Source of the DNA: Anthopleura xanthogrammica
Taxonomy: Eukaryota; Cnidaria; Anthozoa; Actiniaria; Actiniidae
Assembly: GCA_964019055.1 (NCBI GenBank)
Contig: OZ025207.1
Span: forward strand, 21,706,617 to 21,770,616
Reading direction: 5' to 3'
DNA: 64,000 nt
This document shows, piece after piece, positions 11,701-18,409 of this stretch. Under the pieces are notes generated by a model. The model was not told where the DNA came from. It was given only the letters and a program-made list of their open reading frames with translations, and searched no databases. The translations under genes were made by a program, and so were the position numbers. How positions within the stretch are numbered: the stretch's first letter is position 1; each line of letters begins with the position of its first letter.

Positions 11701-12489
11701 GCCAAATCCTTCTCTGAAAAGTTAGCCGCCATTCACATGAGAAGAACGCGCTTAGAGTACAACAAGCCCATTTACCTAGGAATGTCCATCTTAGACTTAT
11801 CTAAGAAATTCATGTATGACTTTCACTATAACTACGTCAAGGAGAAGTACAAGTACAAAGTAACCCTTCTTTACACTGATACTGATAGTCTAATCTACGA
11901 AATCCAGACGCGCGATCTTTACAAAGACATGGAAGGGGACATCGAGAGGTTATTTGACACAAGCAATTATCCCAAAGATCACGCGGGAATAAAGAAGAGA
12001 GTGAACGAAAAAGTAAGAGGAATGATGAAGGACGAGACAGCTGGAAAGCAAGTCACGGAATTCGTTACGCTAAGAGCGAAGCTCTATTGCTTCAGAACAA
12101 GTAGGTATGTAGGAACAGAACTCCCCCAGGGAATAGAAGGTCTCCAGGGAACAGAAGGTCTCCACGAGGAAAAGAAGTGCAAGGGAATCAAAAGATGCGT
12201 CGTAGAAAACAGCATTCGCTTCTCCCACTACAAAGAGTGCTTATTTACTGGAGAAGAACTTATGAGAACAATGAGAGTCTTCAGAAGCCGATCACATGAA
12301 ATAACTTCAGAAAAGGTCAATAAGATCGCTCTTTCCTCAAAGGACGACAAGCGAGTAATCTTACGAGGAGATCCTCTCACGACCTTAGCCCACGGGCATT
12401 ACATGAGCACAGGGGGTGTGGGGGAGGAACAATCTTTAGCCCAAAACACCATCAGGCGGGAGTTCCGTGTCCTCGGGAATAACCTGTAA
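8791..12489 (+). pseudogene. polB: DNA polymerase B, protein-primed type, broken twice
   Basis: This would replicate the element. Three overlapping frames (8791-9420, 9200-11128, 11014-12489) carry successive parts of one polymerase. The first holds a basic N-terminal region. The second has a C2H2-like finger (CLRC..H....C), exonuclease motif I (YADFEC, D/E codons at 10013-10021), a Cys/His HNH-like insert (CHIC...HDH..GKFRG, about 10311-10400), exo II (FHNLSGYDAH) and exo III (YLQTDVLLLADVF). The third has polymerase motifs A (DANNLYGWAM, 11173), B (NNSVFGKTM, about 11587) and C (YTDTDS, 11872). Breaks: a frame change near 9235-9250, and near 11095-11115 a frame change where the region normally linking exonuclease and polymerase domains seems missing. 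An extra in-frame stretch with AGTAGGTATGTA lies at 12100-12170. The end overlaps the integrase gene tail to tail. Family assignment is firm; the breaks could be real decay or, less likely, sequence error. Confidence 0.9.
12412..12430 (+). repeat. Half copy of the G-rich palindromic repeat
   Basis: gggggtgtgggggaggaac matches the left half of the hairpin repeats at 8371 and 15961 but then diverges. It lies where the polymerase and integrase genes converge and supplies the last polymerase codons. Confidence 0.6.
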
Positions 12490-13533
12490 CTCTTCTCTAA
12501 CGAAAGAACGCTTGGGAGTCTTTCTCCCATGCCTTCCCATATCAGTCAAAGGATTTACCCAACTTTCAGAAAGATAATAAAGCACAGGTTGATTAGGAGT
12601 AATGGTCGCACGCGATATCTCATAAACTTCTATAGACCAAATGGGATCAGTAGCGCGCTGTCGTCCTCCCTCCTCTTCCCCAGCGGCATACAAGTATCGA
12701 ACAAAAACCCCTCCAGGGATCCTATTTTCCTTTGATCCCACAGGTCTTTTGTAGATGGGATCTTTTAGCTCGAGAGACTTTAGATTTTGTGCCTCCTTTG
12801 CTTTCTTCCCAGTAATTTTCTTGACTTCGTTGTTAATAGACTTTATCACGCTAGGAAGTCGTTCCACCCATTCTCGTGACCTCGTGTCCCCAACGAGTAG
12901 GTATGTACTGCCAGTTCCAGCGCTGCGGCTCACTCCTCCCTGGGTCTTAGAAACTTCCATAAGCATCTCTTGTGCATACTGATGACTAAACAGCTTCTCA
13001 GCAATCGTTCGATTAGCGCGCTCCACGAGGGATTGTGCTCTGTGATTTCCAGGATCTGATCTTTGGATTTCTACCTCACGTTTCTTCATAAGTTTCGTAA
13101 AAGCTCCCTTGAATTCTGTTCCTGGATCGACCATCAAAGTCTCAGGCCAATATAATTTTCTAGAATAAATACTTTCCAAGGCCTCAGATACTCCCGTGGA
13201 GTACTTCGCAGTCAATGGCTCCGCATCCACGTATCTAGAAGCAACATCAACAACAACTAAAGCATATTTGTATATCCTTTTCTTCACGGTATCGTGGGGC
13301 ATAAAGAGTAAGTCCGCTTGATGGATCTGATCGGGTTCAGAAATGTTCCAATGGTATCTGGGAATGTACGTGGGGGCAGGGAGGTATATTTGCCACAAAG
13401 CTTGCTTAATAAGCCACTTCCTCGTGATCTCTTCGGAAATGCCTGTTGCTTCGGATAGTCTCGAGATCGCGGAATATCCCTTCCAATATCCTTCAGTTGA
13501 GTAATAAACGTTTGAAAGTTTCTTTTGATTCAT
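12436..13533 (-). CDS. int: Retroviral-type (DDE, rve) integrase, 365 aa
   Basis: It catalyses insertion of the element into host DNA. The catalytic core runs about residues 60-200, with the expected triad in HQADLLFM (first Asp), MVDPGTEF (second Asp) and SLVERANRTI (Glu). A basic helical region at about 205-265 and a C-terminal beta-rich segment around DPIWSIEVYEIS (about 295-345) fit the SH3/chromo-like tail of Polinton integrases. The frame is intact. Its start is 64 bp from, and divergent to, the capsid candidate; its end overlaps the polymerase gene by about 50 bp. Odd feature: residues about 195-215 (QGGVSRSAGTGSTYLLVG) are encoded by DNA resembling the ITR tip and look like an in-frame insertion before SREWVERLP. 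Confidence 0.93.
   Translation of the reverse strand: MNQKKLSNVYYSTEGYWKGYSAISRLSEATGISEEITRKWLIKQALWQIYLPAPTYIPRYHWNISEPDQIHQADLLFMPHDTVKKRIYKYALVVVDVASRYVDAEPLTAKYSTGVSEALESIYSRKLYWPETLMVDPGTEFKGAFTKLMKKREVEIQRSDPGNHRAQSLVERANRTIAEKLFSHQYAQEMLMEVSKTQGGVSRSAGTGSTYLLVGDTRSREWVERLPSVIKSINNEVKKITGKKAKEAQNLKSLELKDPIYKRPVGSKENRIPGGVFVRYLYAAGEEEGGRQRATDPIWSIEVYEISRATITPNQPVLYYLSESWVNPLTDMGRHGRKTPKRSFVREELQVIPEDTELPPDGVLG
12896..12944 (+). repeat. Internal ITR-tip-like sequence within integrase gene
   Basis: Aligned without gaps to element positions 7544-7592, it shares the first eight bases AGTAGGTA and, at the same offset (positions 29-40), the 12-mer TGCGGCTCACTC. By hand count 34 of 49 bases match. 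It lies inside the coding sequence in the plus orientation. Confidence 0.7.
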
Positions 13534-13597
13534 AGTATCTAAGAGAGTTTCTCCATAGTATTTAAAAGACTAACTCATTATTACATAAATAAGAAAG
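13534..13597. promoter_or_regulatory. Divergent promoter between integrase and capsid candidate
   Basis: Sixty-four bases separate the two divergent start codons. On the plus side ATAAATAAGAAAG (13585-13597) abuts the ATG, the same motif class seen before most genes of the element. No such motif is obvious on the integrase side. Confidence 0.5.
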
Positions 13598-14845
13598 ATG
13601 GCAAGAACAATCCCAGAAAAGCTTGATATAGATAGGTTCTTTAAACAGCCCTACGGACTCAAAGCAGAGAAGAACATTCATCGCGTGAGCTTTAGTCCAG
13701 CCACAGTGGATCCAGGACGAACGTTGGATGTTCACATTCCCAAGTTACCGGAGAACGTTGTCATTGTTCCTGGAAGCGTGGCACTCTTAGTGGATCTTAC
13801 TTTGAAGGATGGAGCTACCGCAGATCAGAATAAGACCGTGGTTAATAACCTGGGAAAGAACCTTATCGAAGAGATGAGAGTTACCTTTGGAGGAAGATCA
13901 ATAGAAGATTTGGTTCGATATGACCTCTATCAAACTTATGGCGACTTATTCCTCAGAAAGGAAGAACGAAAGAACAGGCTAAGAGAAGGGATCTCCTCGG
14001 AAAACATGCGGAAACTAAGAACAGCAGCAGGAGATAAGACCAGTGATGATGCTGCAGAAGTTGCACTTGCTGCGATCTATGGAACACGATACAGAATCCC
14101 CATATCCCACACCATTCTCGACTCTCATGGAGTATATTATTCCAACGGATTAGTAGATACTCTCCTCTTCCAGGTTACCTTTTCCACAAACGCGAAGATC
14201 GTAACCTCTGCCCAAGCGGACGCAAAGTATACCTTATCCAATCTAGAACTAGAGTACGAGACCATTACCAGCGAATATCTAGCAAACGAAGCATTAAGCA
14301 CCTACGAAGATGGTAGGGGATTTTACTACGAGAACGTATTGATGCACAAGAGTTTTCCCATCAATAAGAAGAAGACCACCGTGATCAACGAACAGATCAA
14401 CCTCCCCCTACGATCCATGACTGGGATCCTACTGATATTCATAGACCCATATACGGCCTGCGCTAGGGACTCAGAAAAGTTCACGAACCCCAATATTACC
14501 AAAGTAGACATCAACGTGAATAGCGTGCCCCATAAGTTGTATTCCGATGGGATGATACCAACGGACTTTTGGGAGTCCATTGTGATGCGATATGGATTAA
14601 CGGATACCATAACTCCAAAGGAGTTTTACGAGGACAAGTTTGCCCTGTGGATTGACTTACGGACTTATCCTGATGGAGGCATCCATGGTAGTGGGCTCGT
14701 TTCTGACGCCACGAAGGGAGGGGTGAAGTTGTACATTAAAAGAACTGCTGGAACGGAAGATGAGGAAATGACCTGTTACTTATTCGTCGTGGCGGACGGA
14801 TTGGTGGAGTTCGAGAAGAGGAGTTTCAAGCAAAACTGGTACTAA
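13598..14845 (+). CDS. Candidate major capsid protein, 415 aa
   Basis: Probably the main shell protein of a virion-like particle. The evidence is position (next to integrase and directly before the packaging ATPase), size and a soluble, beta-rich-looking sequence without membrane segments. Visible stretches include LPENVVIVPGSVALLVDLTLK (about 50-70) and VTFGGRSIEDLVRYDLYQTY, with a charged KEERKNRLREG loop near 130. Double jelly-roll capsid proteins of this class often show little sequence identity, so this is inference; structure prediction would settle it. The ATG at 13598 directly follows ATAAATAAGAAAG. The frame is intact and ends shortly before an AGTAGGTATGTA repeat. The 415-residue length is shorter than many Polinton capsid proteins. 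Confidence 0.65.
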   Translation: MARTIPEKLDIDRFFKQPYGLKAEKNIHRVSFSPATVDPGRTLDVHIPKLPENVVIVPGSVALLVDLTLKDGATADQNKTVVNNLGKNLIEEMRVTFGGRSIEDLVRYDLYQTYGDLFLRKEERKNRLREGISSENMRKLRTAAGDKTSDDAAEVALAAIYGTRYRIPISHTILDSHGVYYSNGLVDTLLFQVTFSTNAKIVTSAQADAKYTLSNLELEYETITSEYLANEALSTYEDGRGFYYENVLMHKSFPINKKKTTVINEQINLPLRSMTGILLIFIDPYTACARDSEKFTNPNITKVDINVNSVPHKLYSDGMIPTDFWESIVMRYGLTDTITPKEFYEDKFALWIDLRTYPDGGIHGSGLVSDATKGGVKLYIKRTAGTEDEEMTCYLFVVADGLVEFEKRSFKQNWY

Positions 14846-14853
14846 ACGTGGGG

Positions 14854-14885
14854 AGTAGGTATGTAGTGCTGGTTCACGTGGGGGA
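14854..14885 (+). repeat. AGTAGGTATGTA repeat after capsid gene
   Basis: AGTAGGTATGTAGTGCTGG starts nine bases past the capsid stop codon and is followed by cacgtgggggaga, a half of the G-rich palindrome. The first 25 bases resemble 12896-12920 inside the integrase gene. Confidence 0.7.
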
Positions 14886-14920
14886 GAGGGATTAGGAGTA
14901 CTAAAGGATAGTTATGATAC

Positions 14921-14931
14921 AATAAATAAGA
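14921..14931 (+). promoter_or_regulatory. A-rich start motif before ATPase gene
   Basis: AATAAATAAGA ends at the base before the ATPase ATG (14932). It is nearly the same as ATAAATAAGAAAG before the capsid candidate. Confidence 0.55.
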
Positions 14932-15564
14932 ATGGAGGAACTAAAAGATAAGACTCCCTTTCACTGTATCATAACAGGTCCTACGAATTGCGGAAAGACT
15001 CACTACCTAGTGAATACGCTAAGGAATAGTTTCCGATACGTGTTCGAATACATCGTACTTATCTGTCCAACTTATGTGGAGAATCTTACTTACCGAGGCT
15101 TCGCTAAAGATGATCCTAGATTCATCGTCCTGTCACCCAAGGCAGATGATGTGAACGAGATCTGTGATCTACTTTCCATGTGTAGGAAGATATTCTCGGG
15201 GCAGGAGACTCTAATTATTTTGGATGATTGTGCTTTCTCAAAAGAGTTAAAAAATAGGTCGAATCACTTCGTTAGGCTGGGATTTTCGGGAAGACACGAT
15301 AAGATCTCTATTTGGGTCTTAACCCAGCAAATTACCTCCATTGCGAAACCCTTCCGCGAGAACGTTACGTGCATCATATCCTTCTACAGTCCAAGTCAAT
15401 CAGCGAATAAGCTACTCTTCGAAGAATTCGGAGGGACCATGGATGTTGAAGAGAGGAACGCCTTGATGAAAATATTAAAGAAGGAAAGGTACTCCAGAAT
15501 ATGTCTTTGCTTAATACACCCACATCGATCCTACGTGGAAGTACCAGGCTTAAGTGTATCTTGA
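14932..15564 (+). CDS. A32-like / FtsK-HerA packaging ATPase, 210 aa
   Basis: An ATP-driven motor expected to pump element DNA into the capsid. The P-loop GPTNCGKT is at about residues 15-22, the Walker B strand LIILDDCA at about 92-99, and a following WVLTQQ stretch (about 130) fits the sensor region of the family. The length is normal for Polinton and virophage ATPases. It follows the capsid candidate, the usual pairing. The last codons (VEVPGLSVS) lie in the first of three 35-bp repeats at 15538-15642, so the C-terminus may have been altered by the duplication. The frame is intact. Confidence 0.9.
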   Translation: MEELKDKTPFHCIITGPTNCGKTHYLVNTLRNSFRYVFEYIVLICPTYVENLTYRGFAKDDPRFIVLSPKADDVNEICDLLSMCRKIFSGQETLIILDDCAFSKELKNRSNHFVRLGFSGRHDKISIWVLTQQITSIAKPFRENVTCIISFYSPSQSANKLLFEEFGGTMDVEERNALMKILKKERYSRICLCLIHPHRSYVEVPGLSVS

Positions 15565-15642
15565 TGCTGATAGAAGTACCTGGCTTAAGTGTATCTTGAT
15601 GCTGATAGAAGTACCAGGCTTAAGTGTATCTTGATTATGATA
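15538..15642 (+). repeat. 35-bp direct repeat, three copies
   Basis: Units gaagtacc(a/t)ggcttaagtg... start at 15538, 15573 and 15608. The first encodes the ATPase C-terminus, and the last runs into ttgattatgataaag, which precedes the next gene. A recent tandem triplication of the gene junction is the simplest reading. Confidence 0.9.
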
Positions 15643-15650
15643 AAGTTATT

Positions 15651-16004
15651 ATGGATTCCCCTCCAAAAGAAGTAAAGTCTAAGTTCGAGAAGAAGGTGGG
15701 AGACTTAAGGGAAAAGCGCGAACAACTTTGCATACTTGCTTTATTAGGAACCATTAGCGAACATGTCGGACGCGAACTAACTGTAGAAGATATCATAAAG
15801 TTACCAGCAAAGGATGTTAAGGAATATCATAAGATGTATCAGCCCACGAGTGCACCTGCTGTACCCCTTCCTGGATTCATGAACGTAGCTCATAGATTCC
15901 TAGGGGAAATCATCTCGCGCGCACTCCTGATGGAGAAGGAAGAAGAAGGAGCACAGGGGTGTGGGGGAGGAACTCCCCCACGAAGGAAGAAGAAGAAGTT
16001 TTAG
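15651..16004 (+). CDS. Hypothetical protein, truncated paralogue of the next gene, 117 aa
   Basis: Function unknown. Residues about 22-66 (EKREQLCILALLG-ISE, then LPAKDVKEYHKMYQ) match the next gene product at its residues about 44-90, so the two are paralogues. I chose the ATG at 15651 because it follows the gattatgataaag motif. After IISRALLMEKEEEG the frame runs into the 15957-15988 palindromic repeat, encoding QGCGGGTPPRR, then KKKKF and a stop. The repeat therefore seems to have cut off the domain that its paralogue continues for about 90 more residues. Confidence 0.65.
   Translation: MDSPPKEVKSKFEKKVGDLREKREQLCILALLGTISEHVGRELTVEDIIKLPAKDVKEYHKMYQPTSAPAVPLPGFMNVAHRFLGEIISRALLMEKEEEGAQGCGGGTPPRRKKKKF
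15961..15981. repeat. Perfect hairpin GTGGGGGAG-gaa-CTCCCCCAC in a gene end
   Basis: Same nine-base arms and gaa loop as at 8371-8391, with identical flanks on both sides (15957 to about 15988). It supplies the last codons of the preceding gene. Confidence 0.85.
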
Positions 16005-16051
16005 ATCTAGAAATGCTTGATCTAAGTACATGTTGACGATGATAAAGTAAC

Positions 16052-16633
16052 ATGGCATCCATCATGGAACAATACGATGATAAATCCACGCCCCCAAAGA
16101 CAGAAGAAGTAAAGGAAACAACTCCCCCAAAGAAGAAGCCAAAGTCAAAGCCTGAGGAGGAGGATGACGAAGAGGTAGCTGAAAAGCGCGAACAACTTTG
16201 CATACTTGCCACATTAGGATCGATTAGTGAATATACGGGGGCCAAACTAAGTCTAGGAGATATCAAAAGATTACCTAAAAAGGACGTTAAGAAATACTAT
16301 AACAGATATCAGACCGCCACGGGGGCAAAGATGGCGAATGGGTTAATGAACGTACTTCAGGGAATAGCAGTAGAAGTCATCTCACGGGTTCTTCCGATTG
16401 ATGATAAAAAAGGACTTAACAAGGACTTGGAGAACGACAAGTTTCTGAGAGAAAGTTTAACCAACGACATCGGATTTGTCGCGCTGAAAGGAGGAAGATT
16501 CATAGCATTAGCAGATTTTCTCTTCCAAGTCGGGAAACACGTGAAGATGGATTTTTTTGGCGCAGCTCCGGAAATTTTGGAACCCGCGGAACAACTTGTT
16601 CGGGAATATGGAGAAGAATTAAGCAAGACTTAA
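16052..16633 (+). CDS. Hypothetical Polinton protein, 193 aa
   Basis: Function unknown. The N-terminal 40 residues are acidic and Pro/Lys-rich (TPPKKKPKSKPEEEDDEE). Then comes the domain shared with the preceding gene (EKREQLCILATLG-ISEYTG, LPKKDVKKYYNRYQ) and a C-terminal alpha-helical part with hydrophobic helices (GLMNVLQGIAVEVISRVLP; FIALADFLFQVGKHV). gatgataaagtaac precedes the ATG. The frame is intact. The helical character and repeated presence suggest a virion or scaffold role, but that is inference. Confidence 0.7.
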   Translation: MASIMEQYDDKSTPPKTEEVKETTPPKKKPKSKPEEEDDEEVAEKREQLCILATLGSISEYTGAKLSLGDIKRLPKKDVKKYYNRYQTATGAKMANGLMNVLQGIAVEVISRVLPIDDKKGLNKDLENDKFLRESLTNDIGFVALKGGRFIALADFLFQVGKHVKMDFFGAAPEILEPAEQLVREYGEELSKT

Positions 16634-16670
16634 GCATACTTAAGCAAGACTTAAGCATTTGTTGATAAGT

Positions 16671-16677
16671 AATAAAG
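16671..16677 (+). promoter_or_regulatory. AATAAAG start motif
   Basis: AATAAAG abuts the ATG at 16678. The same seven bases abut the ATG of the minus-strand gene at 23893. Upstream, acttaagcat repeats (16606-16660) may be part of the same regulatory region. Confidence 0.55.
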
Positions 16678-17139
16678 ATGGAAACGCCAAAAGAAGAAAA
16701 TGGTGGTGGAGGCGCTGATGAAGAACAAATTACGAAAGAACCACAAAGGATCGTTCGAGAAAAAGATCCTAAGAAGGTTGCTGCCGGGAAGAAGTTGGTG
16801 GAATATAATAGGAAAGCTAAGAAGGCACTGCTAGAAAAGGAAGCTGCGGAAAAGGAAGCTGCGGAAAAGAAAGCTATCCCCCAGGAAGAAGAAGAAGAAT
16901 CGGGGGGAACGTGGATGCCTGGTCTCGACTTCACTAGCGTATTAACGATGATAGGACTCGGACTAACGGCCACTGATCTATACTTTAGGTGGAGAAAGAG
17001 TAATCCTCCCTCCAGTCCTTCCCAAAGTACGCCCACGCCTTCCCAAAGTACTCCCACTCCCGCGGATAACACTCCCACGCCTTCTCCAACTCCAAATAGG
17101 ACGAAACCCAAGCCCATTATAGGAATGGAAGGAGTTTAA
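16678..17139 (+). CDS. Coiled-coil, single-pass membrane protein, 153 aa
   Basis: Function unknown. An acidic N-terminus is followed by a lysine/alanine/glutamate-rich coiled coil (about 30-70, with EKEAAEKEAAEKKA). One hydrophobic segment (FTSVLTMIGLGLTATDLYF, about 84-102) precedes a Pro/Ser/Thr-rich tail of short repeats (SQSTPTPSQSTPTP). A basic RWRK follows the hydrophobic segment. The AATAAAG motif precedes the ATG. The layout suits a membrane or virion-internal protein. Confidence 0.65.
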   Translation: METPKEENGGGGADEEQITKEPQRIVREKDPKKVAAGKKLVEYNRKAKKALLEKEAAEKEAAEKKAIPQEEEEESGGTWMPGLDFTSVLTMIGLGLTATDLYFRWRKSNPPSSPSQSTPTPSQSTPTPADNTPTPSPTPNRTKPKPIIGMEGV

Positions 17140-17205
17140 CTCTAACTCTGCGAAGAAGTTTAAGTCTTAAGGAAAATTCATATAAGCAATGACATCCCCC
17201 CAATC

Positions 17206-17216
17206 AAATAAAGGAC
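17206..17216 (+). promoter_or_regulatory. AAATAAAGGAC start motif
   Basis: An A-rich AATAAAG-type motif immediately before the ATG at 17217, like those before neighbouring genes. Confidence 0.5.
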
Positions 17217-17447
17217 ATGGCAAAGAAAGTAGAAAATGACCTCGTGAAAAAGATCATGGAATCCGCAGTGATCGTAGGAATCGCCGCGGGAATAGGTTTC
17301 CTAGGGAAGAAGGTGACGAAAGAGTCATTCATTAACGATCCATCCAATAGCTTAACGAATTATGGTAAGTGGGTGGCTGTACTCGCGGGTTCCACGTACT
17401 TGAAGCACTATCTAGAAGAGAAGAAGATTTTACCCACGTCTCTCTAA
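17217..17447 (+). CDS. Small two-helix membrane protein, 76 aa
   Basis: Not recognised. Two hydrophobic stretches are visible: SAVIVGIAAGIGFLG (about 16-30) and YGKWVAVLAGSTYL (about 48-61), with charged ends. It is 78 bp past the previous gene and 51 bp before the next. The start motif supports real expression. Confidence 0.6.
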   Translation: MAKKVENDLVKKIMESAVIVGIAAGIGFLGKKVTKESFINDPSNSLTNYGKWVAVLAGSTYLKHYLEEKKILPTSL

Positions 17448-17490
17448 GTACTAGAGAAAAAATATCTAAACACTTATCTTTCTCAATGAA

Positions 17491-17497
17491 AGATAAA
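17491..17497 (+). promoter_or_regulatory. AGATAAA start motif that decides the start
   Basis: AGATAAA abuts ATGG at 17498 and favours that ATG over the upstream in-frame ATG at 17486 and the longer frame from 17369, which would overlap the previous gene. Confidence 0.5.
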
Positions 17498-18007
17498 ATG
17501 GCATCAATAGCAGTAACAGGTGCAGCAGAAGCGGGTGCTGCGGGCGCCGCGGAAGCGGGTGCTGGAGCAAGTGCAGCTTCTGGAATGGGATCGTCGGTAT
17601 TCGGAGCCGTACTTAACGCAGTGGCATTCATAGGAGGGTCTTACTTGGCTAGGGCGATAGCGGGTGGGGGAGGAGATGCGATGAAGGAAAATATTCGTCA
17701 TGATAAAGCCTTGGAGAAGTTTCAGAGGGACATGGGGGAGTGGGAAAAGAAGAGGCAAGAGCATAAAGATGCAATGGAGGTACGATATGAGGAATTAAGG
17801 AAAGCACATGGGATGATGAAGCAAACAGATGAAGATTTCTTGCTCTATGCTAAGACTCATCCAGACCTTGCGTCCTTTGATAAGGAGGAACAGAAACCTA
17901 AGTTCTCAGATTATTACAGACCAAGCAAGGAACAGAAGAAGTACGAGATGATCTTCGTGGGTGGGGGAATGTTGGTCTTAACGTACGTTATTACTAGAGT
18001 AATATAA
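17498..18007 (+). CDS. Membrane protein with Gly/Ala-rich N-terminus and coiled coil, 169 aa
   Basis: Function unknown. Residues 1-30 are Ala/Gly repeats (GAAEAGAAGAAEAGAGA). A hydrophobic helix (VFGAVLNAVAFIGGSYLARAIAG) follows at about 33-55, then a charged coiled coil (about 60-110) and a C-terminal membrane segment (MIFVGGGMLVLTYVITRVI) at the very end. The C-terminal motif EQKKY plus a membrane helix recurs at the end of the next gene product, so the two share an ancestral tail. The stop is three bases from the next start. Confidence 0.65.
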   Translation: MASIAVTGAAEAGAAGAAEAGAGASAASGMGSSVFGAVLNAVAFIGGSYLARAIAGGGGDAMKENIRHDKALEKFQRDMGEWEKKRQEHKDAMEVRYEELRKAHGMMKQTDEDFLLYAKTHPDLASFDKEEQKPKFSDYYRPSKEQKKYEMIFVGGGMLVLTYVITRVI

Positions 18008-18010
18008 AGA

Positions 18011-18406
18011 ATGGTAGGTCGTGAAGAAGAGTTACACGTTACCATCAATGCTAATGAGAGAGAAGAGTTACATCTTAGCATCAATGCTAATGAGAGAGAA
18101 GAGTTACATCTTAGCATCAATGCTAATGAGAGAGAATGGTTATTGAGGGGTAAGAACATGAGCAAGGGGTCTCAGTACGAGAGACTTAAGAACTTCTTTA
18201 TAAATAGAGCAATCAAGGTGACTGAAGAAGATCTAAATAGATGTATGAGATTACCTAGCGAGGACGATGACTCATATATTGATAGGCTTCGTAATGGTGG
18301 TTTTGGAGGGGCTTACGAAGCAAACGAGCAAAAGAAGTACATGAGGAAATCCTTGTGGATCGGGGGAATTTTGGTCTTAATATACGCTATTTCTAGAGTA
18401 AAATAA
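18011..18406 (+). CDS. Tail-anchored hypothetical protein with 12-aa repeats, 131 aa
   Basis: Function unknown. Residues about 5-42 are nearly three copies of a 12-residue unit (EELHLSINANER; 36 bp in the DNA). The middle (ERLKNFF, then EEDLNRCMRL..EDDDSYIDRLR) parallels KRFREFF..DRELKGYERL..EDNDTYRSRL in the next protein, so the two are related. It ends with EQKKYMRKSLWIGGILVLIYAISRVK, a single C-terminal membrane helix like that of the previous protein. aatataaaga precedes the ATG. Confidence 0.6.
   Translation: MVGREEELHVTINANEREELHLSINANEREELHLSINANEREWLLRGKNMSKGSQYERLKNFFINRAIKVTEEDLNRCMRLPSEDDDSYIDRLRNGGFGGAYEANEQKKYMRKSLWIGGILVLIYAISRVK
18036..18135 (+). repeat. 36-bp in-frame tandem repeat
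   Basis: gaagagttacatcttagcatcaatgctaatgagaga-type units lie in almost three copies inside the coding sequence. The length is a multiple of three, so the frame is kept. Confidence 0.9.
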
Positions 18407-18409
18407 AAG

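Noticed and set aside
17369..17497. Longer start for the 169-residue membrane protein
   Set aside because: It would overlap the preceding gene in another frame, and the start motif sits before 17498.
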